Source of the DNA: Nitrospirales bacterium | GTDB lineage: Bacteria > Nitrospirota > Nitrospiria > Nitrospirales > UBA8639 | DNA: 64,000 bases | Direction of reading: 5' to 3' | Assembly: GCA_031315865.1 (NCBI GenBank) | Contig: JALDRJ010000002.1 | Location: forward strand, 62,001-126,000 | Part shown: piece by piece, positions 16,719 to 25,525 of the stretch | Layout: each line of letters starts with the position of its first letter | Position numbering within the stretch: position 1 is the first letter of the stretch | Translations under genes and position numbers: made by a program | The notes under the pieces: generated by a model | The model's database searches: none | What the model saw: only the letters and a program-made list of their open reading frames with translations | Told to the model about the DNA's origin: nothing

Positions 16719-18843
16719 ATATCCGCATGAGGGCAAAACCACGTGGAGAAAGCGCGTAGGGCTGCCCACCTTTCATCAGTGGAGTTTTCTTTAGCACGGT
16801 CTGCTCATGATCCAAAGCCGTATCGAACACTAATTCCCACCTCACCCCTTTTTTATGGGCCGGAAGAACAAACGGTACCTCTTTATGATACGCGTTTAAG
16901 AGCAGAAGAAAGGTGTCATCGATGATCGGTTGCCCACGAGTATCTTTTTCGCCGATCGCATCTCCCGCTAAGCGAATGCCGATCGTGCGAAACCCCATGC
17001 CCCATTCTTGATCGGTCATTTCTTTTCCATGGGCTCCAAACCACGAAATATCCTTGACTTGCGAACCGCGAATGCGCCGTCCTTGAAAGAATCGCCGCCG
17101 TCGAAAGACGGGATGCGTCTTTTTCAGATCGATCAAAAGCTTGGTAAATTCCAGAAGATGTTGTTGCGGCTTGGTGAGATTCCAATCGTACCAGCTGAGT
17201 TCATTATCCTGACAATAGGCATTGTTGTTTCCTTCCTGAGTGCGGCCTATTTCATCCCCACCACACAGCATGGGAATCCCCTGAGAAAGCAACAGGGTGG
17301 CGAGAAAGTTTCGCTTCTGCTGTTCCCGTAACTCAAGAATCACGGGATCATCGGTCCGGCCTTCTGCCCCACAGTTCCAACTCAAATTGTCATCCGAGCC
17401 ATCGCGATTGCCCTCTTGATTCGCTTCATTGTGTTTCTGGTTGTACGAGACCAAATCATTGAGGGTAAAGCCATCATGGGCCGTGACAAAATTAATGCTC
17501 GCATAGGGCTGACGACCGCTACGCCCGTATAAGTCGCTGCTCCCGGACAACCGATACGCGATTTCACCCAACACCCCGCCATCGCCTTTCCAATATCGAC
17601 GAATATCATCCCGGTATATGCCATTCCATTCTGCCCAACCAGGGGGGAAATTGCCTACCTGATAGCCGCCCTCTCCTAAATCCCAGGGCTCGGCGATCAA
17701 CTTGACCTGAGACAACACCGGATCTTGATGGATAATGTCGAAGAACGCGCTCAGGCGATCCACATCATGGAGCTCACGAGCCAGGGTGGACGCCAAATCA
17801 AACCGGAATCCATCCACATGCATCTCGCACACCCAATACCGCAAACTGTCCATGATCAATTGAAGCGTACGGGGATGGCGGACATTCAAGGTATTCCCAC
17901 ATCCCGTGTAATCCATGTAATAGCGGGGATCGTCAGGAACGAGACGGTAATAGGAAGCATTGTCGATCCCGCGAAACGAGAGCGTGGGGCCGAGATGATT
18001 ACCTTCTCCCGTGTGATTGTACACCACATCGAGAATGACCTCGATTCCGGCACTGTGGAAAGTTTTCACCATCGTTTTGAATTCATAAACCTTCCGCCCC
18101 AAATCTTTGTATGCCGAATACCGGATGTCCGGAGCAAAAAACCCGATGGAATTATATCCCCAATAATTCGTGAGACCACGTTCTTTAAGAAAATTGTCAT
18201 TCACAAAATGATGCACAGGGAGAAGTTCGATTGCCGTGACGCCGAGCGATTGCAGGTATTCAATAATAGGTGGAGAAGCCAGGCCGGCGTACGTCCCACG
18301 CAACTCCTCCCTCACTTCAGGATGCCGCATGGTCAATCCTTTCACATGCACCTCATAGATTACCGTTCGCTCCCAGGGCGTATCCAGTAACCGGTCACCT
18401 CCCCAGGTAAAGGCTTGATCGATCACAATGCCCTTGGGGATGTTTCCCGCATTATTCCGCTGATCCAATGAAAGATCCTGCTCAGGATCCCCCTGTCGAT
18501 AGCCATACATCGCGTCCGACCATTGGACGACTCCTGACAGGGCCTTGGCATAGGGGTCAATCAATAACTTGGATGGATTAAATCGGTGACCGGCTTTCGG
18601 ATCGTATGGGCCATGAACCCGATACCCGTAGAATTGGCCAGGGCGGATCTCAGGAAGGTAGACATGCCATACCTGATCGGTACGCTCTTCGATTCTGATG
18701 CGATGGGTTTCCTGATCCTGCCGTTCATCTTCGAACAGACACAGATCTACGTCAGTCGCATTTTCCGAGAATAAGGCAAAGTTCACACCTTCGCCATCCC
18801 ATGTCGCACCAAGGGGGTACGGCCTCCCGGGCCACACTTTCAT
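16714..18843 (-). CDS. glgX: Glycogen debranching enzyme GlgX (isoamylase type, GH13)
   Basis: The 709-residue enzyme hydrolyses alpha-1,6 branches of glycogen or limit dextrin. The CBM48-like N-terminus (about 10-100) contains [18 protein letters not shown], a GlgX/TreX hallmark. In the GH13 barrel I see [23 protein letters not shown] (nucleophile), LIAEPWD (acid/base) and [16 protein letters not shown]. Length fits the family (650-720). AGGAGAAC precedes the ATG. It is transcribed alone, divergently from treZ with 141 bp between the starts. It would feed linear dextrins to MalQ and to TreY/TreZ. Confidence 0.95.
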   Translation of the reverse strand: MKVWPGRPYPLGATWDGEGVNFALFSENATDVDLCLFEDERQDQETHRIRIEERTDQVWHVYLPEIRPGQFYGYRVHGPYDPKAGHRFNPSKLLIDPYAKALSGVVQWSDAMYGYRQGDPEQDLSLDQRNNAGNIPKGIVIDQAFTWGGDRLLDTPWERTVIYEVHVKGLTMRHPEVREELRGTYAGLASPPIIEYLQSLGVTAIELLPVHHFVNDNFLKERGLTNYWGYNSIGFFAPDIRYSAYKDLGRKVYEFKTMVKTFHSAGIEVILDVVYNHTGEGNHLGPTLSFRGIDNASYYRLVPDDPRYYMDYTGCGNTLNVRHPRTLQLIMDSLRYWVCEMHVDGFRFDLASTLARELHDVDRLSAFFDIIHQDPVLSQVKLIAEPWDLGEGGYQVGNFPPGWAEWNGIYRDDIRRYWKGDGGVLGEIAYRLSGSSDLYGRSGRQPYASINFVTAHDGFTLNDLVSYNQKHNEANQEGNRDGSDDNLSWNCGAEGRTDDPVILELREQQKRNFLATLLLSQGIPMLCGGDEIGRTQEGNNNAYCQDNELSWYDWNLTKPQQHLLEFTKLLIDLKKTHPVFRRRRFFQGRRIRGSQVKDISWFGAHGKEMTDQEWGMGFRTIGIRLAGDAIGEKDTRGQPIIDDTFLLLLNAYHKEVPFVLPAHKKGVRWELVFDTALDHEQTVLKKTPLMKGGQPYALSPRGFALMRIC

Positions 18844-18984
18844 ACTTGAGGTTCTCCTGTAAGGGATGAATAGTCCGTTATGAAAGAAACACGAATGGAA
18901 TGAAGAACACTATACTGCAATTTTATAACTGGCGCAATCGCACATTCCAAGGCATAATGACCTGGTCATTTCACGAGGAGGATT

Positions 18985-20874
18985 ATGAGTCCACCAAACA
19001 CGAGAACACAGAACTCGATTGTTGACCGCCCCTTTGATATCGGGCCTCGTTTTCTCGACTCATCAACCGTCGAGTTTAGAATGTGGGCTCCATGGGCGCA
19101 TTCCATGGCCGTCCACTTTCCGGAAACTTCCGATGCCCCCACTCCCCTTTCCGCACAGCCCTTTGGCTATTGGACAACCACCGTCTCCAACGTGTCGGCC
19201 GGCACCCGTTATCGCTATCTCCTCAATGAAGAGAAAGACAGACCTGATCCGGTCTCCCGCTTTCAACCGGAAGGGGTCCATGGGCCTTCGGAGCTCGTAG
19301 ACACACACGCGTTTGCCTGGACAGATCAGCGGTGGACAGGACGCCCATTGAAAGAGTTCATTATTTATGAACTCCATGTAGGCACCTTTACCCAAGAGGG
19401 CACCTTCGAAGCCATCATTCCGTTTTTACCGTATCTTCGCGACGAGATCGGCATCACAGCCATCGAACTCATGCCGGTCGCTCAATTTCCCGGCAAACGG
19501 AATTGGGGCTATGACGGCACCTATCTGTTCGCCCCACAAAACAGCTATGGCGGGCCACAAGGCTTACATCGCCTCGTTGACGCCTGCCATGCGGCAGATC
19601 TCGCAGTCATTCTGGATGTGGTCTATAACCACTTTGGGCCGGAAGGAAATTATTGGGGGGATTTCGGGCCGTTGTTCACGGACCACTACAGGACTCCTTG
19701 GGGCAATGCCGTCAATTACGATGGACCCGATAGCGATTCCGTACGCGCCACGATCATCGACAACGCTAGGTATTGGGTTCGCGACTATCATATCGACGCG
19801 CTGCGCCTGGACGCCATTCACAGCATCTTTGATTTCAGCACGAAACATGTGCTTCAAGAACTGACCGAAGCCGTCCGTCAAGAGGCCAAGCGCCACGGAC
19901 GATCAGCCTACATCATCGCGGAAAGCGATTTAAACGATACCAAGATCATCGCGGCTCCTTCCAAAGGAGGCTACGGATTGGATGGACAATGGAACGATGA
20001 CTTTCACCATGCCCTCCACGCCCTGGTGACCAAAGAACAACAGGGATATTACTGTGATTTCGGGGCACTTGAAGACATTGCCACGGCATGGAAAAAGCAC
20101 TTTGTCCTTTCAGGTCAGTATTCCCGGCACCGGCACCGACGGCACGGACATTCGGCCTCACACCTCTCCGCCGCCTCCTTCGTCGTTTTTGCACAAAACC
20201 ACGATCAAATCGGAAATCGCGCCCAGGGAGACCGGCTTTCCACGCTTGTTCCTCATTCCGCACAACAGGTCCTGATCGCATCCGTACTCCTATCCCCCTT
20301 TCTCCCCTTGATGTTCATGGGAGAAGAATACGGCGAGCAGGCACCCTTTCAATACTTCATCGATCATGGCGACGAACATTTGATAGATGCTGTCCGGAAA
20401 GGACGATTGTCGGAATTTAAAAAATTCGGGTGGAAGAAAGTCCCTGACCCGTACGATGCGAAGACCTTTGAAGCCTCGCGACTGACATTGAAATCCGAAC
20501 ACTCCGAACTTCAACGACGCATGGCTGCCTGGGTGACACGGCTCATCACTCTCCGCAAACAGCACCCATCGTTAGGCCCCGGCGTCAAGGGTCATCAACT
20601 CAAAGTTTGGACCCACAAAAAACAGAATGTCCTGATGATGTACCGAAAACATCTCAACGCTCCCGCCATGCTGCTGATTCTCGGGTTTAACGATATGCCC
20701 CAGACTTTCACGATTGCGAAACCTCAGGACAAGTGGAGACTCTTGCTCAATAACCACACCGAAGCCTTTTCAACGGATATTGAATCCCCCTCCCCCACAG
20801 AGCTGGACCTCACAAAAGAGAAACAACAACTCTCGCTTCCGGCTTATCCCGTACGGGTCTATCAGCAAACATAA
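18985..20874 (+). CDS. treZ: Malto-oligosyltrehalose trehalohydrolase TreZ (GH13)
   Basis: The 629-residue enzyme cleaves trehalose from malto-oligosyltrehalose made by TreY. An N-terminal beta domain (about 15-110) precedes the barrel. Motifs include [27 protein letters not shown] (nucleophile), YIIAESDLND (acid/base) and FAQNHDQIGNR (third acidic residue). The Shine-Dalgarno GAGGAGG is well placed before the ATG. The partner treY lies about 4.7 kb downstream on the same strand, separated by an insertion sequence and glgB. An original treZ-glgB neighbourhood was thus interrupted by the IS. Confidence 0.95.
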   Translation: MSPPNTRTQNSIVDRPFDIGPRFLDSSTVEFRMWAPWAHSMAVHFPETSDAPTPLSAQPFGYWTTTVSNVSAGTRYRYLLNEEKDRPDPVSRFQPEGVHGPSELVDTHAFAWTDQRWTGRPLKEFIIYELHVGTFTQEGTFEAIIPFLPYLRDEIGITAIELMPVAQFPGKRNWGYDGTYLFAPQNSYGGPQGLHRLVDACHAADLAVILDVVYNHFGPEGNYWGDFGPLFTDHYRTPWGNAVNYDGPDSDSVRATIIDNARYWVRDYHIDALRLDAIHSIFDFSTKHVLQELTEAVRQEAKRHGRSAYIIAESDLNDTKIIAAPSKGGYGLDGQWNDDFHHALHALVTKEQQGYYCDFGALEDIATAWKKHFVLSGQYSRHRHRRHGHSASHLSAASFVVFAQNHDQIGNRAQGDRLSTLVPHSAQQVLIASVLLSPFLPLMFMGEEYGEQAPFQYFIDHGDEHLIDAVRKGRLSEFKKFGWKKVPDPYDAKTFEASRLTLKSEHSELQRRMAAWVTRLITLRKQHPSLGPGVKGHQLKVWTHKKQNVLMMYRKHLNAPAMLLILGFNDMPQTFTIAKPQDKWRLLLNNHTEAFSTDIESPSPTELDLTKEKQQLSLPAYPVRVYQQT

Positions 20875-20930
20875 TAACCACGCCATAACCACGCCGCGAA
20901 AACATTCGTTCAGCATGTAGAAGCAGGCAG

Positions 20931-20938
20931 AAAAATTA
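20931..20938 (+). repeat. Left 8-bp target-site duplication
   Basis: AAAAATTA directly precedes the left inverted repeat and is identical to the 8 bases after the right one. Eight-base duplications are typical of the IS1595 family. Confidence 0.9.
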
Positions 20939-21647
20939 GGGGCTGTCCTAGATAATGAGAATTATTTTAGGATGGCCAGATGCGGAAAAGTCGATTAAGT
21001 CCTGGAAAGCAGGGGCGATTGATCGAGTACTTTGTCTCCGGGACCACCGCCCGCACTGCGGCCGCTTTAGTCGGCGTAAATAAAAGCACGGCCGCGTACT
21101 ACTTTCTGCGATTGCGCATGATTATCACGCAGGCTCTAGCTGAAGAAAGGCCGCTTGCTGGGGCCATCGAAGTCGATGAAAGTTATTTCGGCGGGCATCG
21201 AAAAGGGAAACGGGGCCGGGGCGCTGCTGGGAAAGTGCCGGTCTCTGGTATCCTGAAGCGGGGCGGACACGTGTACACGCAAGTCATCCCGGACACGAAA
21301 GCGAAAACTCTCTTGGGTATCATGAAAGAGCGCATTGTGCCTGATAGTATTGTCTATACGGATACCTATCGCTCCTATAACGTGTTGGATGTGTCAGAAT
21401 TTAAACACTATCGGATCAACCATTCGAAACGGTTTGTAAAAAAGCATAAACACATTAACGGCATCGAAAACTTTTGGAACCAGGCTAAGCGGCACTTACG
21501 CAAATTCAATGGCGTGCCGCGACAGCATTTCAATTTCTTTTTAAAAGAGTGTGAATGGCGATTTAATACACCAAATCCACAACGGCAGCTCATCCAGCTC
21601 AAACAATGGGTGAGGCAGACAATGACTTAATTATCTAGGACAGCCCC
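20939..21647 (+). mobile_element. Complete IS1595-family insertion sequence, 709 bp
   Basis: The element is bounded by a perfect 18-bp terminal inverted repeat, GGGGCTGTCCTAGATAAT (20939-20956) and its complement (21630-21647). It is flanked by identical 8-bp direct repeats. It holds one intact transposase ORF. Size, single ORF and duplication length fit the IS1016-like branch of IS1595. It inserted between convergent treZ and glgB, ending 13 bp from the glgB stop, and disrupts no gene. Perfect ends and duplication indicate a recent, probably still mobile insertion. Confidence 0.95.
20980..21630 (+). CDS. IS1595-family transposase
   Basis: The 216-residue transposase has an N-terminal helix-turn-helix region (about 5-45, TTARTAAALVGVNKSTAAYY). 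The DDE-like catalytic core is of the ISXO2 type: GAIEVDESYFGGHRKGKRG (first Asp), SIVYTDTYRSYN (second Asp) and KHINGIENFWNQAKRHLRKF (His-Asn/Glu end block). The stop codon's last base is the first base of the right inverted repeat, as is usual for compact elements. All key residues are present, so it is likely functional. Confidence 0.95.
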   Translation: MRKSRLSPGKQGRLIEYFVSGTTARTAAALVGVNKSTAAYYFLRLRMIITQALAEERPLAGAIEVDESYFGGHRKGKRGRGAAGKVPVSGILKRGGHVYTQVIPDTKAKTLLGIMKERIVPDSIVYTDTYRSYNVLDVSEFKHYRINHSKRFVKKHKHINGIENFWNQAKRHLRKFNGVPRQHFNFFLKECEWRFNTPNPQRQLIQLKQWVRQTMT

Positions 21648-21655
21648 AAAAATTA
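21648..21655 (+). repeat. Right 8-bp target-site duplication
   Basis: AAAAATTA immediately follows the right inverted repeat and matches 20931-20938. It ends 5 bp before the glgB stop codon. Confidence 0.9.
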
Positions 21656-21660
21656 TTGTG

Positions 21661-23871
21661 TCACGAAACGGGCTTAAAAAAGACCACCGCTAAGGGAGGG
21701 AGGGTGACGAGGACGGAAAACGATTGTCCGTGGAAGGGAATGGGTTCAGCCTGGACGTACCCGGCATTTCCGGTATTGCTGCCGCCATAAAGTTCCGCAT
21801 CGCTGTTGATGAGTTCCCGATACGTTCCCTCTTTGGGAACTCCCATGCGGTATTGCTCTCTGGGCACAGGCGTAAAATTACAGGCACAAATGATATAGTC
21901 ATTGTGATCACGCGCGTAACGGATGTATGTCAGCGTTGAATTGTCACTGTCATGCAGGTCAATCCATTCAAATCCCTGCCAATCAAAGTCCACCTCGTAG
22001 AGAGCGGGTTCGGATCGGTACAACCGATTCAGGTCAGCCACGTAGCGTTGCAAACCCTGATGCGGAGGATACTCCAACAGATGCCATTGCAGGCTATCAT
22101 CGTGATTCCACTCCCACCATTGGCCGAACTCCCCGCCCATGAATAGCATCTTTTTGCCGGGGTGTCCCCACATATGGCCGTAGAGCGCGCGCAAGTTGGC
22201 AAATTTCTGCCAATTGTCGCCGGGCATCTTATCGAGAAGCGCTTTTTTCCCATGCACGATTTCGTCATGTGAAAGAACCAGGACGAAATTTTCCGTAAAC
22301 GCGTACATCAACCCGAACGTGACTTTATTCTGATGGTATTTCCGGTGAACTGGGTCCAGGCTGAAATACTCCAGCGTATCGTGCATCCAACCCATGTTCC
22401 ACTTAAACGTAAACCCGAGTCCCCCAACATAGGTGGGCCGGGACACCCCTGACCAGGCTGTCGACTCTTCGGCAATCATGACGGCGCCAGGGTGCTCCTG
22501 ATGGACCATCACATTTAATTCTTTGACGAACTCCACCGCCTCCAAGTTTTCATTGCCCCCGAATTTATTCGCCAGCCATTCGCCGTCTTTCCGGGCATAG
22601 TCCAAATAGAGCATCGAGGCCACCGCATCCACGCGGAGACCGTCGATGTGATACCGGTCGAACCACATCAACGCGCTATTGATGAGAAAATTCTTCACTT
22701 CGGTCCGGCCATAGTTAAAAATACGGCTTTTCCATTCAGGATGGTACCCGAGACGAGGGTCTTGATGGTCATAAAGATGTGTGCCGTCGAACCAGGCCAA
22801 CCCATGTGGATCGTCCGGAAAATGAGCCGGCGCCCAATCCATCAGGACACCGATACCAGCTTGATGACAGGCATCGACAAAGGCCATGAAACCTTCCGGA
22901 GTTCCGAATCGGCTCGTGGGCGCGAAGTACCCAGTCGACTGATAACCCCAGGACCCGTCGAAGGGATGTTCGGTCACAGGCATGAGCTCGATATGGGTGA
23001 AACCCATTTCTTGGACGTAGGGAATGAGCGACTCAGCTAATTCTGCGTACGAGAGCCACCGAGAACCTTCTTCTGGAATGCGCTTCCAGGAACCCAGGTG
23101 GACCTCATAGATCGAAAAGGCCTGAGATAAAGGATCCCAACCTTTTCGTTTCGACATCCAGTCCTGATCGTTCCAGTGGTACTGACTCGTACGACGTATG
23201 ACCGATGCCGTTTTGGGCCGAAGCTCAGAGGCCGTGGCATAGGGATCTGCCTTAAGGAGCGGGGGACCTCCCTGCTGGGGCAAAATCTCATACTTATACA
23301 CGTCCCCTTCCATCAACTCTGGAATAAAGAGTTCCCACACCCCATATCCTTCTCGTAATCGCATAGGGTGGCGACGGCCATCCCATGCATTGAAATCACC
23401 GACCACACTAACTCGCGTTGCATTCGGGGCCCAAACCGCAAAACTGACCCCTTCAATCCCTTCATGCCGACACACTTGCGCCCCCAGCTTATCGTAGGCT
23501 TTGTAAAGCTTTCCTTCGCCAAAGAGATGGAGGTCGTACTCCGACAACACTGGTCCATACGCATACGGATCCCGACATTCAGTCTTCGTTCCAACCCGAT
23601 CTTCAACCAAAAACCGGTACCCGGTCGCACGGGCATCGATCGCACAACTCGCCTCGAACACACCCTCGGAAGACAGGGCGGACATCGGCAACACGGTCTT
23701 CTCCGCATCATCGAACACGATGGAGACATTTGCCGCCTCAGGCATAAATGTTCGAACGATCGTACGCGTCTGACCGTTCACGATTTCCGCATGCGGCCCG
23801 AGGTAACCAAATGGATGACCTTCTTCACCTCGAATCAGACGCTCTATTTGTTGATCACTGACTGTAGACAT
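21661..23871 (-). CDS. glgB: 1,4-alpha-glucan branching enzyme GlgB (GH13)
   Basis: The 736-residue enzyme introduces alpha-1,6 branches into glycogen. It has the long bacterial form with two N-terminal beta modules (about 15-105, and CBM48 at about 125-220 with VSVVGDFNAWDGRRHPM). The GH13 barrel shows DGLRVDAVASMLYLDY (nucleophile), MIAEESTAWSGVSRP (acid/base) and LSHDEIVHGKKALL. A C-terminal beta domain ends at about 735. It is transcribed leftward, divergent from the lapA-glgC operon with about 65 bp between starts, so the two share a promoter region. An IS lies just behind its stop. Confidence 0.97.
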   Translation of the reverse strand: MSTVSDQQIERLIRGEEGHPFGYLGPHAEIVNGQTRTIVRTFMPEAANVSIVFDDAEKTVLPMSALSSEGVFEASCAIDARATGYRFLVEDRVGTKTECRDPYAYGPVLSEYDLHLFGEGKLYKAYDKLGAQVCRHEGIEGVSFAVWAPNATRVSVVGDFNAWDGRRHPMRLREGYGVWELFIPELMEGDVYKYEILPQQGGPPLLKADPYATASELRPKTASVIRRTSQYHWNDQDWMSKRKGWDPLSQAFSIYEVHLGSWKRIPEEGSRWLSYAELAESLIPYVQEMGFTHIELMPVTEHPFDGSWGYQSTGYFAPTSRFGTPEGFMAFVDACHQAGIGVLMDWAPAHFPDDPHGLAWFDGTHLYDHQDPRLGYHPEWKSRIFNYGRTEVKNFLINSALMWFDRYHIDGLRVDAVASMLYLDYARKDGEWLANKFGGNENLEAVEFVKELNVMVHQEHPGAVMIAEESTAWSGVSRPTYVGGLGFTFKWNMGWMHDTLEYFSLDPVHRKYHQNKVTFGLMYAFTENFVLVLSHDEIVHGKKALLDKMPGDNWQKFANLRALYGHMWGHPGKKMLFMGGEFGQWWEWNHDDSLQWHLLEYPPHQGLQRYVADLNRLYRSEPALYEVDFDWQGFEWIDLHDSDNSTLTYIRYARDHNDYIICACNFTPVPREQYRMGVPKEGTYRELINSDAELYGGSNTGNAGYVQAEPIPFHGQSFSVLVTLPPLAVVFFKPVS

Positions 23872-23935
23872 GGTAAATAGGTAGTGGAGTTTGAGTACAA
23901 ATTCCTATTTTTTTCGCGCCAGTTCGCAAATACTT

Positions 23936-24226
23936 ATGTCAGTCGGCCTTATTGCTGCGTTGCTCCTCATTTTTTTGGCCGTGGCTTTCGCCTTACAGAA
24001 TGCGAGTGAAATCACGATACACTTTTTTGCATGGACATTCCAAGGGTCATTAGTGATTGTCCTCCTCACCGCACTGGCCTTAGGCGTCATGATTACCCTT
24101 TTAGCATCATTACCGTCCCAGGTGAAGAGAAGTCGAATGCTGGCACAACAATCTAAGGAAATTGAAACACTCAGACAAGCGCTTCCATCTTCAAAACCAC
24201 CACGAATTCAAACGAAATCATCATGA
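23936..24226 (+). CDS. LapA-domain (DUF1049) inner-membrane protein
   Basis: The 96-residue protein has two hydrophobic segments (about 4-24 and 36-62) joined by ALQNASEITIHFFAW, the hallmark of LapA/DUF1049 proteins. A short charged coiled-coil tail faces the cytoplasm. In E. coli LapA works with LapB in lipopolysaccharide assembly control; here no lapB is near. I chose the ATG at 23936 because the longer frame starts at a TTG within a non-hydrophobic leader. The stop overlaps the glgC start (ATGA), which couples translation of this membrane protein to glycogen synthesis. Confidence 0.75.
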   Translation: MSVGLIAALLLIFLAVAFALQNASEITIHFFAWTFQGSLVIVLLTALALGVMITLLASLPSQVKRSRMLAQQSKEIETLRQALPSSKPPRIQTKSS

Positions 24227-25512
24227 GCCGAACACAAAAAATCAGACCAAGAGGGCAACAGCGGGAACGGGGATCACAACGGGTCCTGGCGATGATCATG
24301 GCTGGAGGAAAAGGTGAACGCCTGATGCCTCTGACGGAACAACGCAGTAAACCAGCCGTTCCATTCGCCGGAACCTATCGTATCACAGATTTTGTGTTAA
24401 GTAACTTCCTGAATTCCGGCGTGTTGGCGATGTACGTGTTAGTGCAGTACCGCTCCCAATCACTCATCGAACACCTGCGACGCGCCTGGCGGTCAGGCGG
24501 TCCACATCGTCAATCCTTTATCACCGTCGTTCCACCCCAAATGAAAGGACGGGGCAAATGGTATGAAGGCACGGCCGATGCTATCTATCAGAATATTAAC
24601 CTGATTAATGACTTCGCGCCCGGTCTCGTGGCGGTGTTTGGCGCCGATCACATCTATCGCATGGACATTCGACAAATGATTCAATTCCACCTGGATCATC
24701 AGGCCGACGTGACGGTGGCCGCCCTGCCTGTCCCCATTCACGCGGCAAAAGGCTTCGGGATTATGGAGGTGGATCAGGAACACCAGATCATCGGGTTTGA
24801 AGAAAAACCCAAATCCCCGAAACCCATGCCCTCGAACCCGGAGATGGCCTACAGTTCCATGGGAAATTATATCTTCAACGTCGATACGTTGATTCGCTCG
24901 CTTGAAGATGACGCCAGTCTGACGGGTACCCATGACTTCGGAAAAGATATCATTCCCTTACTCACAAAAACCCATCGGGTTCTGGCGTATGATTTCCTGA
25001 AAAATGTCGTTCCCGGCATCCATCCATACGAAGAATGGGGCTATTGGCGTGACGTCGGGACTATCGATGCCTACTGGCAGGCCAATATGGACGTCCTTGG
25101 CGAAACGCCAATCTTCGACCTACGAAACGTGAATTGGCCGATTCAAACTGATGCCTCGCTGGAACCCGTCGCCAGTTTAGTCCGAACTCACATCGATGAT
25201 GCCATGGTGGGCCAAGGCAGCCTGCTCGTCGACACGACGATCACCCGCTCGATCATCGGGCGGAATGTCCGTATCGGTGAAGGCTCGCACATTGATGAAT
25301 GCGTCATCCTCGATGGGACCATCATCGGCCCCAAATGTCGGTTGCGTCGTGTCATTGCCGATCGGTTCAACGTCATCGCGGCAGGGACAGAGCTAGGCTT
25401 TTCTAGCCCCAGAAACTCTCCGATAAGCCCTGTTGGGAAATCAGGCCTGATCGTGCTTCCCCGGGGCCGTTCCTACGGTGGACGAGCCGTGGATCCGATT
25501 CATACGACGTAA
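24223..25512 (+). CDS. glgC: Glucose-1-phosphate adenylyltransferase
   Basis: The 429-residue enzyme makes ADP-glucose from ATP and glucose-1-phosphate, the committed step of glycogen synthesis. The NTP-binding loop AGGKGERLMPLT is at about 27-38. It is followed by RSKPAVPFAGTYRITDFVLS and FGADHIYRMD (metal-binding Asp). A left-handed beta-helix of hexapeptide repeats covers about 300-400 (RNVRIGEGSHIDECVILDG). The tail beyond about 405 is short and basic. ATGA overlap with the LapA-like gene upstream and a 13-bp gap to treY downstream place it in a six-gene rightward operon ending at glgA. Confidence 0.97.
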   Translation: MSRTQKIRPRGQQRERGSQRVLAMIMAGGKGERLMPLTEQRSKPAVPFAGTYRITDFVLSNFLNSGVLAMYVLVQYRSQSLIEHLRRAWRSGGPHRQSFITVVPPQMKGRGKWYEGTADAIYQNINLINDFAPGLVAVFGADHIYRMDIRQMIQFHLDHQADVTVAALPVPIHAAKGFGIMEVDQEHQIIGFEEKPKSPKPMPSNPEMAYSSMGNYIFNVDTLIRSLEDDASLTGTHDFGKDIIPLLTKTHRVLAYDFLKNVVPGIHPYEEWGYWRDVGTIDAYWQANMDVLGETPIFDLRNVNWPIQTDASLEPVASLVRTHIDDAMVGQGSLLVDTTITRSIIGRNVRIGEGSHIDECVILDGTIIGPKCRLRRVIADRFNVIAAGTELGFSSPRNSPISPVGKSGLIVLPRGRSYGGRAVDPIHTT

Positions 25513-25525
25513 ACGCTGAAAGTCC

